DNA of 64,000 nucleotides from an uncultured Blautia sp. Its GTDB lineage: Bacteria; Bacillota; Clostridia; Lachnospirales; Lachnospiraceae. Position 1 is the stretch's first letter; each line of letters begins with the position of its first letter. The notes below the pieces were generated by a model. The model searched no databases. It saw nothing but the letters and a program-made list of their open reading frames with translations, and had not been told where the DNA came from. The translations under genes and the position numbers were made by a program. This document shows positions 34,290-43,444 of the stretch, piece by piece. The stretch is taken from contig CALBGI010000068.1 in the NCBI GenBank assembly GCA_937893675.1, positions 62,001-126,000 of the forward strand, in the 5' to 3' direction.

Positions 34290-35765
34290 TTATTCTACCG
34301 AAATATGTTCTCCTGCACGAACCTGCTGCATGAGAGATTTTGCTGTATCCACTGTCGTCTGATCCGGGATCATGACATACGCTGCCTGACTCATGGAATA
34401 CGGCTGCTGCGTATCTCCGGTTCCATCCACGCTGTAGCTCTGGATATTCCAGCTTCCGCCCTGGGCAAGCTGCGTGCGCACCAGCTCCGCGATGGTATCA
34501 TAAGGAATGTTGGTCTCAAAGCTTCCCTCAACGCCGGAGAGTACAGAGCTGTAATTCATCAGCAGATCCGGGGAAAGAGCTTTGTTGATAACGGATTCGA
34601 TAAGAGCCATCTGGTTCTTTCCGCGCTGTCTGTCACCCTCTGCAAAAGCCTGCCGTTCTCTGGCAAACGCAAGGGCCTGGTCACCGTCCACGTAGTTTTC
34701 GCCCTGGCTGAAATAATATCCGCCTTCGGAGCTTACAAATTCATAGTCTGAATGTACCGTTATTCCGCCAAGGGCGTTGATAATATCCACAAAACCGCCG
34801 AAATTCACGCGGAAATAGTAATCCACATTCACATCGTACAGCATGCCCAGAGTATCCATGGATACATCCACACCGTAGATTCCCGCATGGGTCAGTTTAT
34901 CCGGAATGCCTCCGGAAATGGACAGCGGCACAAAGTAATCTCTGGGGGTAGACACAAGAAGCACCTCCCTTGTGTCCAGGTTTACCGTTGCCAGGATGTT
35001 GACGTCACTCCGGCTGTTGGCGGTCATGCCGCCTCTGGTGTCAATTCCGCTGATAAACACTTCCATTACATGATCGCCGTGCTCTTCCTCGGAACCTCCG
35101 GGAACAGGCGCCGTCTGCTCAATCGCGGTCTCAACCTGCTTGTTTCCCACCTCGCGAATGCGCGAATGGATATCCGCATACTGCTCCATTTCAGCGATAA
35201 TGTCCAGATAAGCGGTATTCAGGATGATTCCTCCCGTTTCCCCGTTCAAAAGGCCATCCACAAGCTGAGGCAGTCCTGCATACTCCGCCACCTGGACAGA
35301 TGCTCCCACATCCGCGCCCATTGCCTGAATGGCTGCGTCTGTGTTCTCCCTGTCCAGCGTCTGCAAAATGCCATACGTATATCCGGCAGTATCTGCAATG
35401 GACTGCGCCGCATCCTCACTGCGCACATAAAGTCCCACATGGGCTGTCTGTGTGTTCACGCCGGAAATATTTCCAAGGGCAGATATGGTCTGATACATAT
35501 ACATGCTGCCCAGGCTCATGACGATCACAAGAAGCGCGGCCAGGACCGTTCCGGTCCAAAAGCGCACTCTTCGCCGCATTCTCCACACCAAAGCCCCGAT
35601 CACCACCGTCAGCAGCACAAGAAGCACTGCCGCGATCAGTACATAAGTAAGGGGAAACATTCTCGTATACAGCAAAAGCCCCACAAACACGATCCAGACT
35701 CCCGTAAATAAAATCGTTATCACTTTACCCGGAAGCTTATCCAGTCTTTTGTTCATTCCTTCCAT
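34290..35765 (-). CDS. LytR-CpsA-Psr (LCP) family protein, Wzg-like
   Basis: A 491-residue membrane protein. Three N-terminal helices (about residues 13-32, 38-60 and 73-95) precede an accessory domain and then the LCP domain. The LCP domain has ISGIDTRGG, NILATVNLDTREVLLVSTPRDYFV, KLTHAGIYG and FARERQAFAEGDRQRGKNQ. The three-helix plus accessory architecture resembles pneumococcal Cps2A/Wzg rather than single-helix LytR. LCP enzymes ligate lipid-linked glycopolymers to peptidoglycan. Together with the dehydratase downstream this suggests wall or capsule polymer attachment. Confidence 0.92.
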   Translation of the reverse strand: MEGMNKRLDKLPGKVITILFTGVWIVFVGLLLYTRMFPLTYVLIAAVLLVLLTVVIGALVWRMRRRVRFWTGTVLAALLVIVMSLGSMYMYQTISALGNISGVNTQTAHVGLYVRSEDAAQSIADTAGYTYGILQTLDRENTDAAIQAMGADVGASVQVAEYAGLPQLVDGLLNGETGGIILNTAYLDIIAEMEQYADIHSRIREVGNKQVETAIEQTAPVPGGSEEEHGDHVMEVFISGIDTRGGMTANSRSDVNILATVNLDTREVLLVSTPRDYFVPLSISGGIPDKLTHAGIYGVDVSMDTLGMLYDVNVDYYFRVNFGGFVDIINALGGITVHSDYEFVSSEGGYYFSQGENYVDGDQALAFARERQAFAEGDRQRGKNQMALIESVINKALSPDLLMNYSSVLSGVEGSFETNIPYDTIAELVRTQLAQGGSWNIQSYSVDGTGDTQQPYSMSQAAYVMIPDQTTVDTAKSLMQQVRAGEHISVE

Positions 35766-35774
35766 CCTCCCATT

Positions 35775-37160
35775 TTATTGTGCCTGCCCGATTTGCTTTG
35801 TCAGATATGAAATCGCATCCTGTACGCCTGATACATAGACAAGGCGGATGCCCTTGATTTTTTCCAGAGAGGCACGGCACACTTCTGGAAGAATCACTGT
35901 CTCAAAGCCAAGTTTTTTTGCCTCCTGCACACGCTGGGCAGCCATGCTTACCGCCCGGACTTCTCCGCTTAAGCCCACTTCTCCGAAGGCCATCACCGAA
36001 TCCGGGATCACGATATCCTTGAAGCTTGACAAAACAGCCAGGCAAATCCCAAGGTCGATCGCCGGCTCGGTCATTTTGAGTCCCCCGGCAATATTCACAT
36101 ATGCATCTGAGGCGGCCAGATGGATCCCCGCCTTTTTTTCCAGAACCGCCATGAGCAGATTCACACGGTTAAAATCAGTTCCCACCGCTGTTCTTCTGGG
36201 AATCCCAAAATTGCTCTGGCATACCAGCGCCTGGATCTCCACCAGAATAGGTCTTGTTCCTTCCATGGAACAGGCCACCACAGATCCGGAAGCGTTCTGA
36301 GGACGGCCGTTCAAAAGAAATTCCGAAGGATTTTTGACCTCCGAAAGACCGGACTGCTGCATCTCAAATACCCCGATTTCGTTGGTGGAACCAAAACGGT
36401 TCTTCACGCCCCGAAGGATCCGGTAAGAAGCATGGCGGTCGCCCTCAAAATAGAGTACCGTGTCTACCATGTGCTCCAGAACCCTTGGGCCGGCAACATT
36501 TCCCTCTTTGGTCACATGGCCGACAATAAAAATAGACACGCCCATTCCTTTTGCGATCTGCATGAGAATATTGGTGGACTCTCTCACCTGTGACACACTT
36601 CCCGGAGCGGAGCTGATCTCCTCATGGAACATGGTCTGAATGGAATCCACAATGACCACCTGTGGCTTTTTCCTCTCCACGATCCCGCGGATGACCTCCA
36701 GATTGGTCTCACACAAAAGTGTCAGCTTCTCTGTGAATTCTCCGATACGGTTGGCGCGAAGCTTGATCTGCCGTAAGGATTCCTCCCCGGAAATATAGAG
36801 TACGGAAATTCCCTGGTCCGCGAGATTTTTGCACACCTGAAGAAGAAGCGTGGATTTTCCGATACCGGGATCTCCGCCCACCAGAACCAGGGAGCCCGGA
36901 ACAATGCCGCCGCCCAGTACCCGGTCCAGCTCTCCGATCCCGGTGCTCTGTCTTTCATCACTGGAAAGGCTGATATCTTTTAAAAGCACCGGCTCCGGCT
37001 GATGTCCGGAAAAACCGGTGCTTTTCGCCGGAGCCTTTTTTGCTGCAGGTTCCTCCACAAAGGTATTCCACGCCCTGCAGCCCGGGCATTGTCCCATCCA
37101 TTTGGAGGACTCATACCCGCATTCCTGGCAGAAATATACCATTTTTTTATTTTTTAGCAT
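35775..37160 (-). CDS. radA: DNA repair protein RadA
   Basis: A 461-residue RecA-like branch-migration helicase. An N-terminal C4 zinc finger has CQECGYESSKWMGQCPGC. Walker A is GGDPGIGKSTLLLQ and the RadA-specific motif is KNRFGSTNEIG. A C-terminal Lon-protease-like domain (FNRVNLLMAVLEKKAGIHL, GEVGLSGEVRAVS) follows. It overlaps the small upstream gene by 7 bases. Confidence 0.97.
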   Translation of the reverse strand: MLKNKKMVYFCQECGYESSKWMGQCPGCRAWNTFVEEPAAKKAPAKSTGFSGHQPEPVLLKDISLSSDERQSTGIGELDRVLGGGIVPGSLVLVGGDPGIGKSTLLLQVCKNLADQGISVLYISGEESLRQIKLRANRIGEFTEKLTLLCETNLEVIRGIVERKKPQVVIVDSIQTMFHEEISSAPGSVSQVRESTNILMQIAKGMGVSIFIVGHVTKEGNVAGPRVLEHMVDTVLYFEGDRHASYRILRGVKNRFGSTNEIGVFEMQQSGLSEVKNPSEFLLNGRPQNASGSVVACSMEGTRPILVEIQALVCQSNFGIPRRTAVGTDFNRVNLLMAVLEKKAGIHLAASDAYVNIAGGLKMTEPAIDLGICLAVLSSFKDIVIPDSVMAFGEVGLSGEVRAVSMAAQRVQEAKKLGFETVILPEVCRASLEKIKGIRLVYVSGVQDAISYLTKQIGQAQ

Positions 37161-37567
37161 TTTACAATCTTCACTTCTGCTCTGGTACCCTCACCAAGCT
37201 CCACGCTGAAGGAAAGCTTGCCGCCCAGATTGGTTTTCATTTTGTCGGTGCACGCATTGTTGATGCAGATGGAATACTCGCTGTCCGCCTCAAGCTCCAC
37301 GGTGATCTGCGCATCCTCCGGTCCTTCCACTGCAAATGCCATCGTATCCCCGTCCTGAACCAATCCGAAAACAGAAGTTCCCGGAACAGATTCATACACA
37401 AACATGCCGTTTCTCTCAAGCTTTGTAATCTCCCGGAACGTTTTTACTTTATACATATCGCCCTGATAGGAATAATCTGAAAGCTTGGATTTCTCATTTT
37501 TTTCGTAATCGCCGAAGCTGATGCCCCCGTTTTCCTCTGTACGAATCAGTTCTTTTACTACTGCCAT
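37154..37567 (-). CDS. Small conserved protein, often annotated endosialidase-like
   Basis: A 137-residue acidic protein without signal peptide or membrane segment. The pattern MAVVKELIRTEENGGISFG at the start and NLGGKLSFSVEL near the end recalls short Lachnospiraceae proteins commonly labelled endosialidase. The label is doubtful: it has no recognisable glycosidase fold at this size. It looks all-beta. It overlaps radA by 7 bases and is probably co-transcribed with it. Confidence 0.7.
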   Translation of the reverse strand: MAVVKELIRTEENGGISFGDYEKNEKSKLSDYSYQGDMYKVKTFREITKLERNGMFVYESVPGTSVFGLVQDGDTMAFAVEGPEDAQITVELEADSEYSICINNACTDKMKTNLGGKLSFSVELGEGTRAEVKIVKC

Positions 37568-37659
37568 GTTCTTATGTCCTCCCTGAATCTCTTTTGTTTC
37601 TCTGTTAAGTTTACACTAAATTCGCACGGCGCCTGCACCTGTGCTCATTAAGTGTTTAC

Positions 37660-37688
37660 ATTATACTCTGAATGTTTTTTGTTTGCCA
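37660..37688 (-). promoter_or_regulatory. Promoter of the small protein-radA unit
   Basis: The minus strand has TATAAT (37660-37665) with a weak -35 TGGCAA (37683-37688) 17 bases upstream. A leader of about 85 bases follows before the ATG. Confidence 0.5.
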
Positions 37689-37746
37689 GTGTCTCTGTGA
37701 AATTTAATATCTTTTTAAGAATTCGGTACAAATTAGAGATATTCTG

Positions 37747-40188
37747 TCATTTTACAGAAAATATCAGTTCTTTTTTTGCCGCCTGCACCTGCACGGTATC
37801 GCCCCGTTTGATGTGCCCTTCCAGGATTTCGTTTGCAAGACGGTCTTCTACCTTTGTCTGGATCGCACGGCGAAGGGGCCTTGCCCCATACTTGCTGTCA
37901 AAACCGGCTTCCGCCAGAAGGTCTTTGGCCGCTCCGGTCACCTTGAGCTCGATTTCCAGCTGCTCCCTGCAGCGCTTTTTCAGCGACTCCAGGAGAATTC
38001 CCACGATCTGACGGATATGCTGTGGGTTCAGTGCATGGAATACGATGATCTCATCGATCCGGTTGAGGAACTCCGGCTTGAACATCCGGCGCACTTCCTC
38101 CATGACCCCGGATTTCATAAACTGATAATCCCGTTTTTCATCTGTCCCGGATACAAAGCCCAGACGCTTTGGCTCGATGATCGCCTGCGCTCCTGCGTTG
38201 GAGGTCATGATGATGATCGTCTGTTTGAAATCCACCTTGCGCCCCTGGGCATCTGTGATGTGTCCGTCGTCCAGCACCTGCAGAAGAATGTTAAACACAT
38301 CCGGGTGCGCTTTTTCTATCTCATCAAACAGGATCACACTGTAGGGGTTGCGGCGCACCTTTTCGCTGAGCTGACCGCCCTCATCGTAGCCGACATAGCC
38401 GGGAGGTGAGCCAATAAGCTTCGAGACGCTGTGCTTCTCCATATACTCGGACATGTCCACACGGATCATGGCCTGCTCGCTTCCAAACACCGCCTGCGCA
38501 AGCGCCTTGGAAAGCTCTGTTTTTCCCACGCCGGTCGGCCCCAGAAACAGAAAGGAGCCAATGGGGCGACCCGGGTCTTTGAGACCTACCCGCCCTCGCT
38601 TCACTGCCTGCGCAACCGCCGCAACCGCTTCCTCCTGCCCGATCACCCGCTTGTGCAGCTCCTTTTCCAGATTGGCAAGACGTCTGGTTTCCCCTTCGGT
38701 GAGCCGCTGTACCGGAATTTTGGTCCAGTCGGAGACGATCTTTGCCACGGCTGCCTCATCCACAGTCAGTGAACGGCGGTTCCTGCTCCGGTTTGCTTTT
38801 TCTTTTTTCTGCTGCAGCAGGGCTTCCGCCTCTTTTTGTTTTTCCTGCAGCTCTCTGGCAAGAACAAGGTCCGCCTGCTTCACCGCCTCTTCCTTTGCTT
38901 TGAGAAGTTCCCGGATGTCAAGCTCAAGCTGTGTAATTTCCGGCGCTTTGCCGCAGCCGGAAAGGCGCACTCTGGAAGCAGCCTCATCTATGATATCAAT
39001 GGCTTTGTCCGGCAAAAAACGGTCGTTGATGTAGCGCACCGCCATTTTGACTGCCGCGCTGATCGCCTCGTCCTCTATTTTTACCTTATGATGGGCCTCG
39101 TAGTAGGGGCGCAGGCCCTTTAGAATGGCAACCGTCTCCTCTTCTTTCGGCTCCTCCACCGTGACGGGCTGGAACCTCCGCTCCAGAGCCGCGTCCTTTT
39201 CAATATATTTGCGGTATTCCTCCAGGGTGGTCGCGCCGATGAGCTGGATTTCCCCCCGGGAAAGAGACGGCTTCAGGATATTGGATGCGTCCAGCGCACC
39301 CTCGGCGCCGCCCGCCCCGATAATGGTATGAAGCTCATCAATAAAAAGAAAAATCCCCTGATGCTCCCGCACCTCGTTTACCACATTGCGGATACGTTCT
39401 TCAAACTCGCCCCGGTACTTGCTTCCCGCAACCATACCGGACAGATCCAGGACCACAACCCGCTTATTCTGCACCGATTCCGGAACCATGCCGGAGACGA
39501 TCTGCTGGGCAAGCCCTTCCACAATGGCAGTCTTGCCCACACCCGGCTCTCCCACCAGGCAAGGGTTGTTCTTGGTCCGTCGGGAAAGGATCTGGATCAG
39601 ACGGTTGATCTGTTCCTCTCTTCCGATCACCGGATCCAGCTTTCCTTCTGCTGCCAGCGCGGTTAAATCCCGGCTGTACTGGTCAAGGACCGGCGTTGCC
39701 GTCCCTCTTTTTTCTCTGGCAGACTGCAGCTTCTCGCTGATTTTTTCGCCTTCCATCCCCATGGCCGTCAGCACACCTGCATACAGCTTCTGGATATTCA
39801 CGCCCATCGTGTATAAAAGTCTGGTTGCCACACAGTCGCTCTCTTTGAGCATCGCGAGGAGCAGATGCTCGGTTCCTGTCAGAGCCTGCCCGAAGCCTTC
39901 TGCCTCCGCAGCCGCATTCTCTATGATCTTTTGCGCCTGCGGACTGTAGCCCGGCTGACTTTTTTCCAAAAGATTCCCCGAAGGTGCGATCAGTTTGTCA
40001 ATAAGCTCCAGGAGCTTCTCCTGTTCCACCCCGAACTCTTCCAAAACCCGCCCGGCAGTTCCCGAAGGCTCCTTCAAGAGTCCAGCGAGGATATGCTCTG
40101 TCCCCACATACCCATGCCCTCGCGTACCGGCCATTTTTTCGCCCAGAGAAAGGGCTTTTGCAGCCTGCCTGGTAAATCGTTCCCTCAT
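37747..40188 (-). CDS. clpC: ClpC-type AAA+ unfoldase
   Basis: An 813-residue Clp ATPase. Two N-terminal Clp repeats come first (residues about 5-145). NBD1 has GEPGVGKTAIVEG near residue 213 and VLFIDELHT-like LFIDELHTIIGAGG. A UVR-like middle segment (DLVLARELQEKQKEAE) precedes NBD2 with LFLGPTGVGKTELSKAL and SEYMEKHSVSKLIGSPPGYVGYDEGG. It feeds unfolded proteins to ClpP. Unlike Bacillus, where ctsR-mcsA-mcsB precede clpC, here a GntR regulator lies 9 bases upstream. Confidence 0.96.
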   Translation of the reverse strand: MRERFTRQAAKALSLGEKMAGTRGHGYVGTEHILAGLLKEPSGTAGRVLEEFGVEQEKLLELIDKLIAPSGNLLEKSQPGYSPQAQKIIENAAAEAEGFGQALTGTEHLLLAMLKESDCVATRLLYTMGVNIQKLYAGVLTAMGMEGEKISEKLQSAREKRGTATPVLDQYSRDLTALAAEGKLDPVIGREEQINRLIQILSRRTKNNPCLVGEPGVGKTAIVEGLAQQIVSGMVPESVQNKRVVVLDLSGMVAGSKYRGEFEERIRNVVNEVREHQGIFLFIDELHTIIGAGGAEGALDASNILKPSLSRGEIQLIGATTLEEYRKYIEKDAALERRFQPVTVEEPKEEETVAILKGLRPYYEAHHKVKIEDEAISAAVKMAVRYINDRFLPDKAIDIIDEAASRVRLSGCGKAPEITQLELDIRELLKAKEEAVKQADLVLARELQEKQKEAEALLQQKKEKANRSRNRRSLTVDEAAVAKIVSDWTKIPVQRLTEGETRRLANLEKELHKRVIGQEEAVAAVAQAVKRGRVGLKDPGRPIGSFLFLGPTGVGKTELSKALAQAVFGSEQAMIRVDMSEYMEKHSVSKLIGSPPGYVGYDEGGQLSEKVRRNPYSVILFDEIEKAHPDVFNILLQVLDDGHITDAQGRKVDFKQTIIIMTSNAGAQAIIEPKRLGFVSGTDEKRDYQFMKSGVMEEVRRMFKPEFLNRIDEIIVFHALNPQHIRQIVGILLESLKKRCREQLEIELKVTGAAKDLLAEAGFDSKYGARPLRRAIQTKVEDRLANEILEGHIKRGDTVQVQAAKKELIFSVK

Positions 40189-40197
40189 AAAATCCTC

Positions 40198-40575
40198 CTA
40201 TTTCTCAATTCCATATTCCTCATAAATCTCATCGATCAGCTGATGTACCTCTTCCCGGCTGACTTTGCGGCAGCAGCCTCTTGCAAGAGCGATCATCAGA
40301 TTATTCTTCATTTCCTCCAAAGCGCTTATTTTATCCATATCTACGGCGATGACCGCGCCTTTTCTTCTGTCAATGGATACAAAGCCCTGCTGACGCAGAA
40401 GGGCGTAGGCCTTATTCACCGTGTGCATGTTGATCCCGATCGTATCCGCAAGCTGCCGGACAGATGGGAGGGAATCTCCTTCGTGAAGCCTGGATGTGGC
40501 AATCCCCATGATGATCTGATTGGTGAGCTGCATATAAATGGCCTCATCACTGCTGAAATCTATCTCTATAACCAT
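40198..40575 (-). CDS. GntR-family regulator (YtrA type) ahead of clpC
   Basis: A 125-residue regulator with an N-terminal winged helix (AIYMQLTNQIIMGIATSRL, LPSVRQLADTIGINMHTVNKAY) and a short tail. There is no effector domain. AAGGAGG lies 8 bases before the chosen ATG; the longest frame begins 9 codons earlier. Only 9 bases separate it from clpC, so it probably autoregulates and controls the Clp unfoldase gene. Confidence 0.9.
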   Translation of the reverse strand: MVIEIDFSSDEAIYMQLTNQIIMGIATSRLHEGDSLPSVRQLADTIGINMHTVNKAYALLRQQGFVSIDRRKGAVIAVDMDKISALEEMKNNLMIALARGCCRKVSREEVHQLIDEIYEEYGIEK

Positions 40576-40649
40576 ATGATATCCTCCTTTGTGCCCAGAC
40601 ATACTTCCTGTACTGCTTTGTGCTCCATGCCCGAGATTTTGTTATAGAT

Positions 40650-40678
40650 ATGATAGCACAATTCTCCTTTTTTGAAAA
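40650..40678 (-). promoter_or_regulatory. Promoter of GntR-clpC
   Basis: On the minus strand TTTTCA (40673-40678), 17 bases, TATCAT (40650-40655) with TGC before it as an extended -10. No CtsR-type heptad repeat is visible. Confidence 0.5.
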
Positions 40679-40723
40679 CACCAAATTCCATAACAAAACG
40701 GAGTCCTTTTCCATGATAAAGAA

Positions 40724-40748
40724 ACCGGGGCACATTTCCTGCCCCGGT
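40724..40748 (-). terminator. Terminator of the purine-sseB operon
   Basis: ACCGGGGCA (40724-40732) pairs with TGCCCCGGT (40740-40748) around a 7-base loop, 11 bases past the sseB stop. The minus strand continues T-rich. Confidence 0.8.
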
Positions 40749-40759
40749 CTGCGTTTTTC

Positions 40760-41527
40760 TCAATTTCCCAGAATTTTCTGCATTTGTCCTTTGTTCAGAA
40801 TGAGATTGAATCCCATGGGATTCAGCACAAAGGCCTCCGCCTGGGGGATCATCACTGTCAGAAGTTTTGCAAAAGGAACCTTCGCCAGGCGAAATTTCTT
40901 GTCCCGCGCGAACTTCTGGAACTCCATCACATCAGAAAACACCGGATGAAGAATCTTGTCGTCTTTTCCCTTCAAATACGGTACGTTCACCTTCTTCGGG
41001 TCATTCTCATCCACAGCCATGGCAATGAGAAATTCGGATTTGCGAAGATTTGCCAGAAACTCTTCCTCCAGCTCCCTCATATCCCCGCGCTCTTCCGGTT
41101 TTACCGGACGTCTTAAGGCCTGCATAAAATAAATGCCGGACAGCTGCAGGGTGGGATTCAACAGCGGACGTTTCGCCGGCTCCAGCTGGCTGTGATCCGC
41201 CTGCTTTGCAATGTGAGACAGCTCCACTTCGATCTGTTCCTCTCCGTCGTTCCAGACAACGCTGTTCACGCCGATCCCGTAAAGTGTCCCGTAAAATTTC
41301 GGAAAATCCTTATTCTCATACTTCATTCCCATAAGAAGGATTTTATCATTGAGAAGATTTTTTCCGTATTCTTTAATTTCCTCCTCCGTGGCAAAAATCC
41401 ACGCCTGGTCATTAAAGGTTTCTGAGTCGCAGGTCACATAGGGAAGCTTTGTTGCCTGGGAAAAGGCCACAAAAAATTCCTTCCGTGTCTGCAGCTCTTT
41501 GATTGCTTCTTTTTCTGTGATTGCCAT
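40760..41527 (-). CDS. SseB-family protein
   Basis: A 255-residue cytosolic protein. Its C-terminal half has the SseB pattern HPVFSDVMEFQKFARDKK and AFVLNPMGFNLIL. The N-terminal half has no signature that I recognise. In E. coli, SseB affects serine sensitivity; the function here is unknown. It is 5 bases downstream of purD and ends the purine operon. Confidence 0.85.
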   Translation of the reverse strand: MAITEKEAIKELQTRKEFFVAFSQATKLPYVTCDSETFNDQAWIFATEEEIKEYGKNLLNDKILLMGMKYENKDFPKFYGTLYGIGVNSVVWNDGEEQIEVELSHIAKQADHSQLEPAKRPLLNPTLQLSGIYFMQALRRPVKPEERGDMRELEEEFLANLRKSEFLIAMAVDENDPKKVNVPYLKGKDDKILHPVFSDVMEFQKFARDKKFRLAKVPFAKLLTVMIPQAEAFVLNPMGFNLILNKGQMQKILGN

Positions 41528-41532
41528 CTCTC

Positions 41533-42813
41533 TTACCTCTCTGCCTCGTCGATCGCTTTTCCGATGTCATGGCGCATATATTTATTCGCAAAGGAAATCC
41601 ACTCCGTCGCCTCATAAGCGTTCTTCCTTGCCTCTTTCAGATCGCTTCCTGTGGCGGTGATGCCAAGAACACGGCCGCCGTTCGTCACGATCTGTCCATC
41701 TTTTAATTTTGTTCCCGCGTGGAAACAGTAATAACCGTCTTTTCCCTCAAAATTCTCAAACCCGTACATGGGGATGCCTTTTTCGTATTTTACCGGATAT
41801 CCTTCGCTCGCCAGGACCACACAGACTGCCGCATTGTCCTCAAACTGCAGGTCAATCTTGTCCAGGGTTCCGTCCACGCAGGCCTCCATCACCTCAATGA
41901 TGTCGTTCTTCATACGCGGAAGCACTACCTGCGCCTCCGGATCGCCAAATCTTGCGTTGTATTCCAGCACCTTCGGACCATCTGCCGTCAGCATGAGACC
42001 GAAGAAAATGATGCCCTTGAAGGGGCGGCCCTCCGCTGCCATGGCATCAACCGTCGCCTGGTACACATATTTTCTGCAGAATTCATCCACCTCTTCTGTG
42101 TAGAAGGGGCTTGGGGAAAAGGTTCCCATTCCGCCGGTATTCAGGCCCTGATCTCCATCCATGGCGCGCTTGTGATCCTGGGCGGAAGTCATGGTCTTGA
42201 TGGTCTTTCCGTCCACAAAGGAGAGCACGGAAACCTCCCGGCCTGTCATAAACTCTTCGATCACCATGGTATTTCCGGCGGAGCCAAATTTTTTGTCTTC
42301 CATAATTTCTTTGACGCCTGCCTCTGCTTCCTCAAGCGTATTGCAGATCAGCACGCCCTTCCCCAGCGCAAGGCCGTCGGCCTTCAGCACGATCGGAAAT
42401 TTTGCCTGCGTGCGAAGATAGGCAAGCGCTTCCCCTGCATCGTCAAAATTTTCATAAGCCGCTGTAGGGATGTTGTATTTTTTCATCAGATCCTTGGAAA
42501 ATGCCTTGGAGCCCTCCAGAATAGCCGCGTTTTTGCGGGGACCGAACACACGGAGTCCGCGCGCCTCAAACACGTCCACAATTCCGCCCACCAGCGGGTC
42601 GTCCATACCGATAATGGTCAGATCCACCTGCTTCTCCTGGGCGAAGTCTGCCAGGCGCTCAAACTCCATGGCGCCGATGTCTACGCACTGGGCAATCCGG
42701 GAAATTCCGGCATTGCCGGGCGCACAGTAAATCTTGTCCACTTTTTTGCTCTTTGCCACGCTCCAGGCAATGGCATGCTCCCGGCCGCCGCTGCCAACGA
42801 TAAGTACTTTCAT
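41533..42813 (-). CDS. purD: Phosphoribosylamine-glycine ligase
   Basis: A 426-residue ATP-grasp enzyme that joins glycine to phosphoribosylamine in purine synthesis. It has N-terminal KVLIVGSGGREHAIAW, the ATP-grasp region FPIVLKADGLALGKGV, GGMGTFSP and FGDPEAQVVLPRM. It begins 4 bases after purN. Confidence 0.97.
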   Translation of the reverse strand: MKVLIVGSGGREHAIAWSVAKSKKVDKIYCAPGNAGISRIAQCVDIGAMEFERLADFAQEKQVDLTIIGMDDPLVGGIVDVFEARGLRVFGPRKNAAILEGSKAFSKDLMKKYNIPTAAYENFDDAGEALAYLRTQAKFPIVLKADGLALGKGVLICNTLEEAEAGVKEIMEDKKFGSAGNTMVIEEFMTGREVSVLSFVDGKTIKTMTSAQDHKRAMDGDQGLNTGGMGTFSPSPFYTEEVDEFCRKYVYQATVDAMAAEGRPFKGIIFFGLMLTADGPKVLEYNARFGDPEAQVVLPRMKNDIIEVMEACVDGTLDKIDLQFEDNAAVCVVLASEGYPVKYEKGIPMYGFENFEGKDGYYCFHAGTKLKDGQIVTNGGRVLGITATGSDLKEARKNAYEATEWISFANKYMRHDIGKAIDEAER

Positions 42814-42817
42814 ATCC

Positions 42818-43444
42818 CTACTCCTTTATCTCTGCTCGTCCGTCTTTCACCTGTACTTTATTATTTGCGATCAAATCTATGGCTCTGGGAAGAAGCTTCC
42901 ACTCTGCCTCCTCCATCACCCGGCGCTGAAGGAGCTCCGGCGTATCGCCCGGCTGTACTTCCACTGCCTTCTGCAAAAGAATGGGCCCGGTATCTGTTCC
43001 GGCGTCCACGAAATGCACCGTGGCGCCGGTCACCTTCACGCCTCTTGCCAGAACGCCCTCATGCACGCGCAGCCCATAATAGCCGACGCCGCAGAACGAG
43101 GGGATCAGGGAGGGATGGATGTTGATGATCCGGTTCGGATACGCATTGACGATCATTTCCGGAATGGCTACCAAAAAGCCCGCCAGCACTACCAGATCCA
43201 CCTGGCTGTCCTGAAGCTTTTTCAGAAGCGCCTTATGAAATTCCCCGCGGCTGTCATAATCCTTGGGAGAAATACACACAGCCTCCACTCCGTGCTCCCT
43301 GGCGCGGGTGAGCGCATACGCGCCCGCATTGTTGCTGATGACAAGCTCCACCCGGGCATTGGTGATCTCGTGGTTCTTGACCGCGTCCAGGATCGCCTGC
43401 AGGTTGGTTCCGCCTCCGGAAACCAAAACGCCTATTTTCAGCAT
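42818..43444 (-). CDS. purN: Phosphoribosylglycinamide formyltransferase
   Basis: A 208-residue folate-dependent GAR transformylase. It has IGVLVSGGGTNLQAIL, the catalytic NIHPSLIPSF (Asn and His) and VHFVDAGTDTGPIL (Asp). It overlaps purM by 7 bases. Confidence 0.97.
   Translation of the reverse strand: MLKIGVLVSGGGTNLQAILDAVKNHEITNARVELVISNNAGAYALTRAREHGVEAVCISPKDYDSRGEFHKALLKKLQDSQVDLVVLAGFLVAIPEMIVNAYPNRIINIHPSLIPSFCGVGYYGLRVHEGVLARGVKVTGATVHFVDAGTDTGPILLQKAVEVQPGDTPELLQRRVMEEAEWKLLPRAIDLIANNKVQVKDGRAEIKE

Noticed and set aside
32255..34333. Long plus-strand open frame of 692 codons
   Set aside because: It lies opposite the clearly conserved CapD/FlaA1-type gene over its full length and its translation has no recognisable domain; it is a shadow frame.
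41719..43125. Plus-strand open frame of 468 codons opposite purD/purN
   Set aside because: It spans the junction of two conserved genes on the other strand and has no family resemblance.
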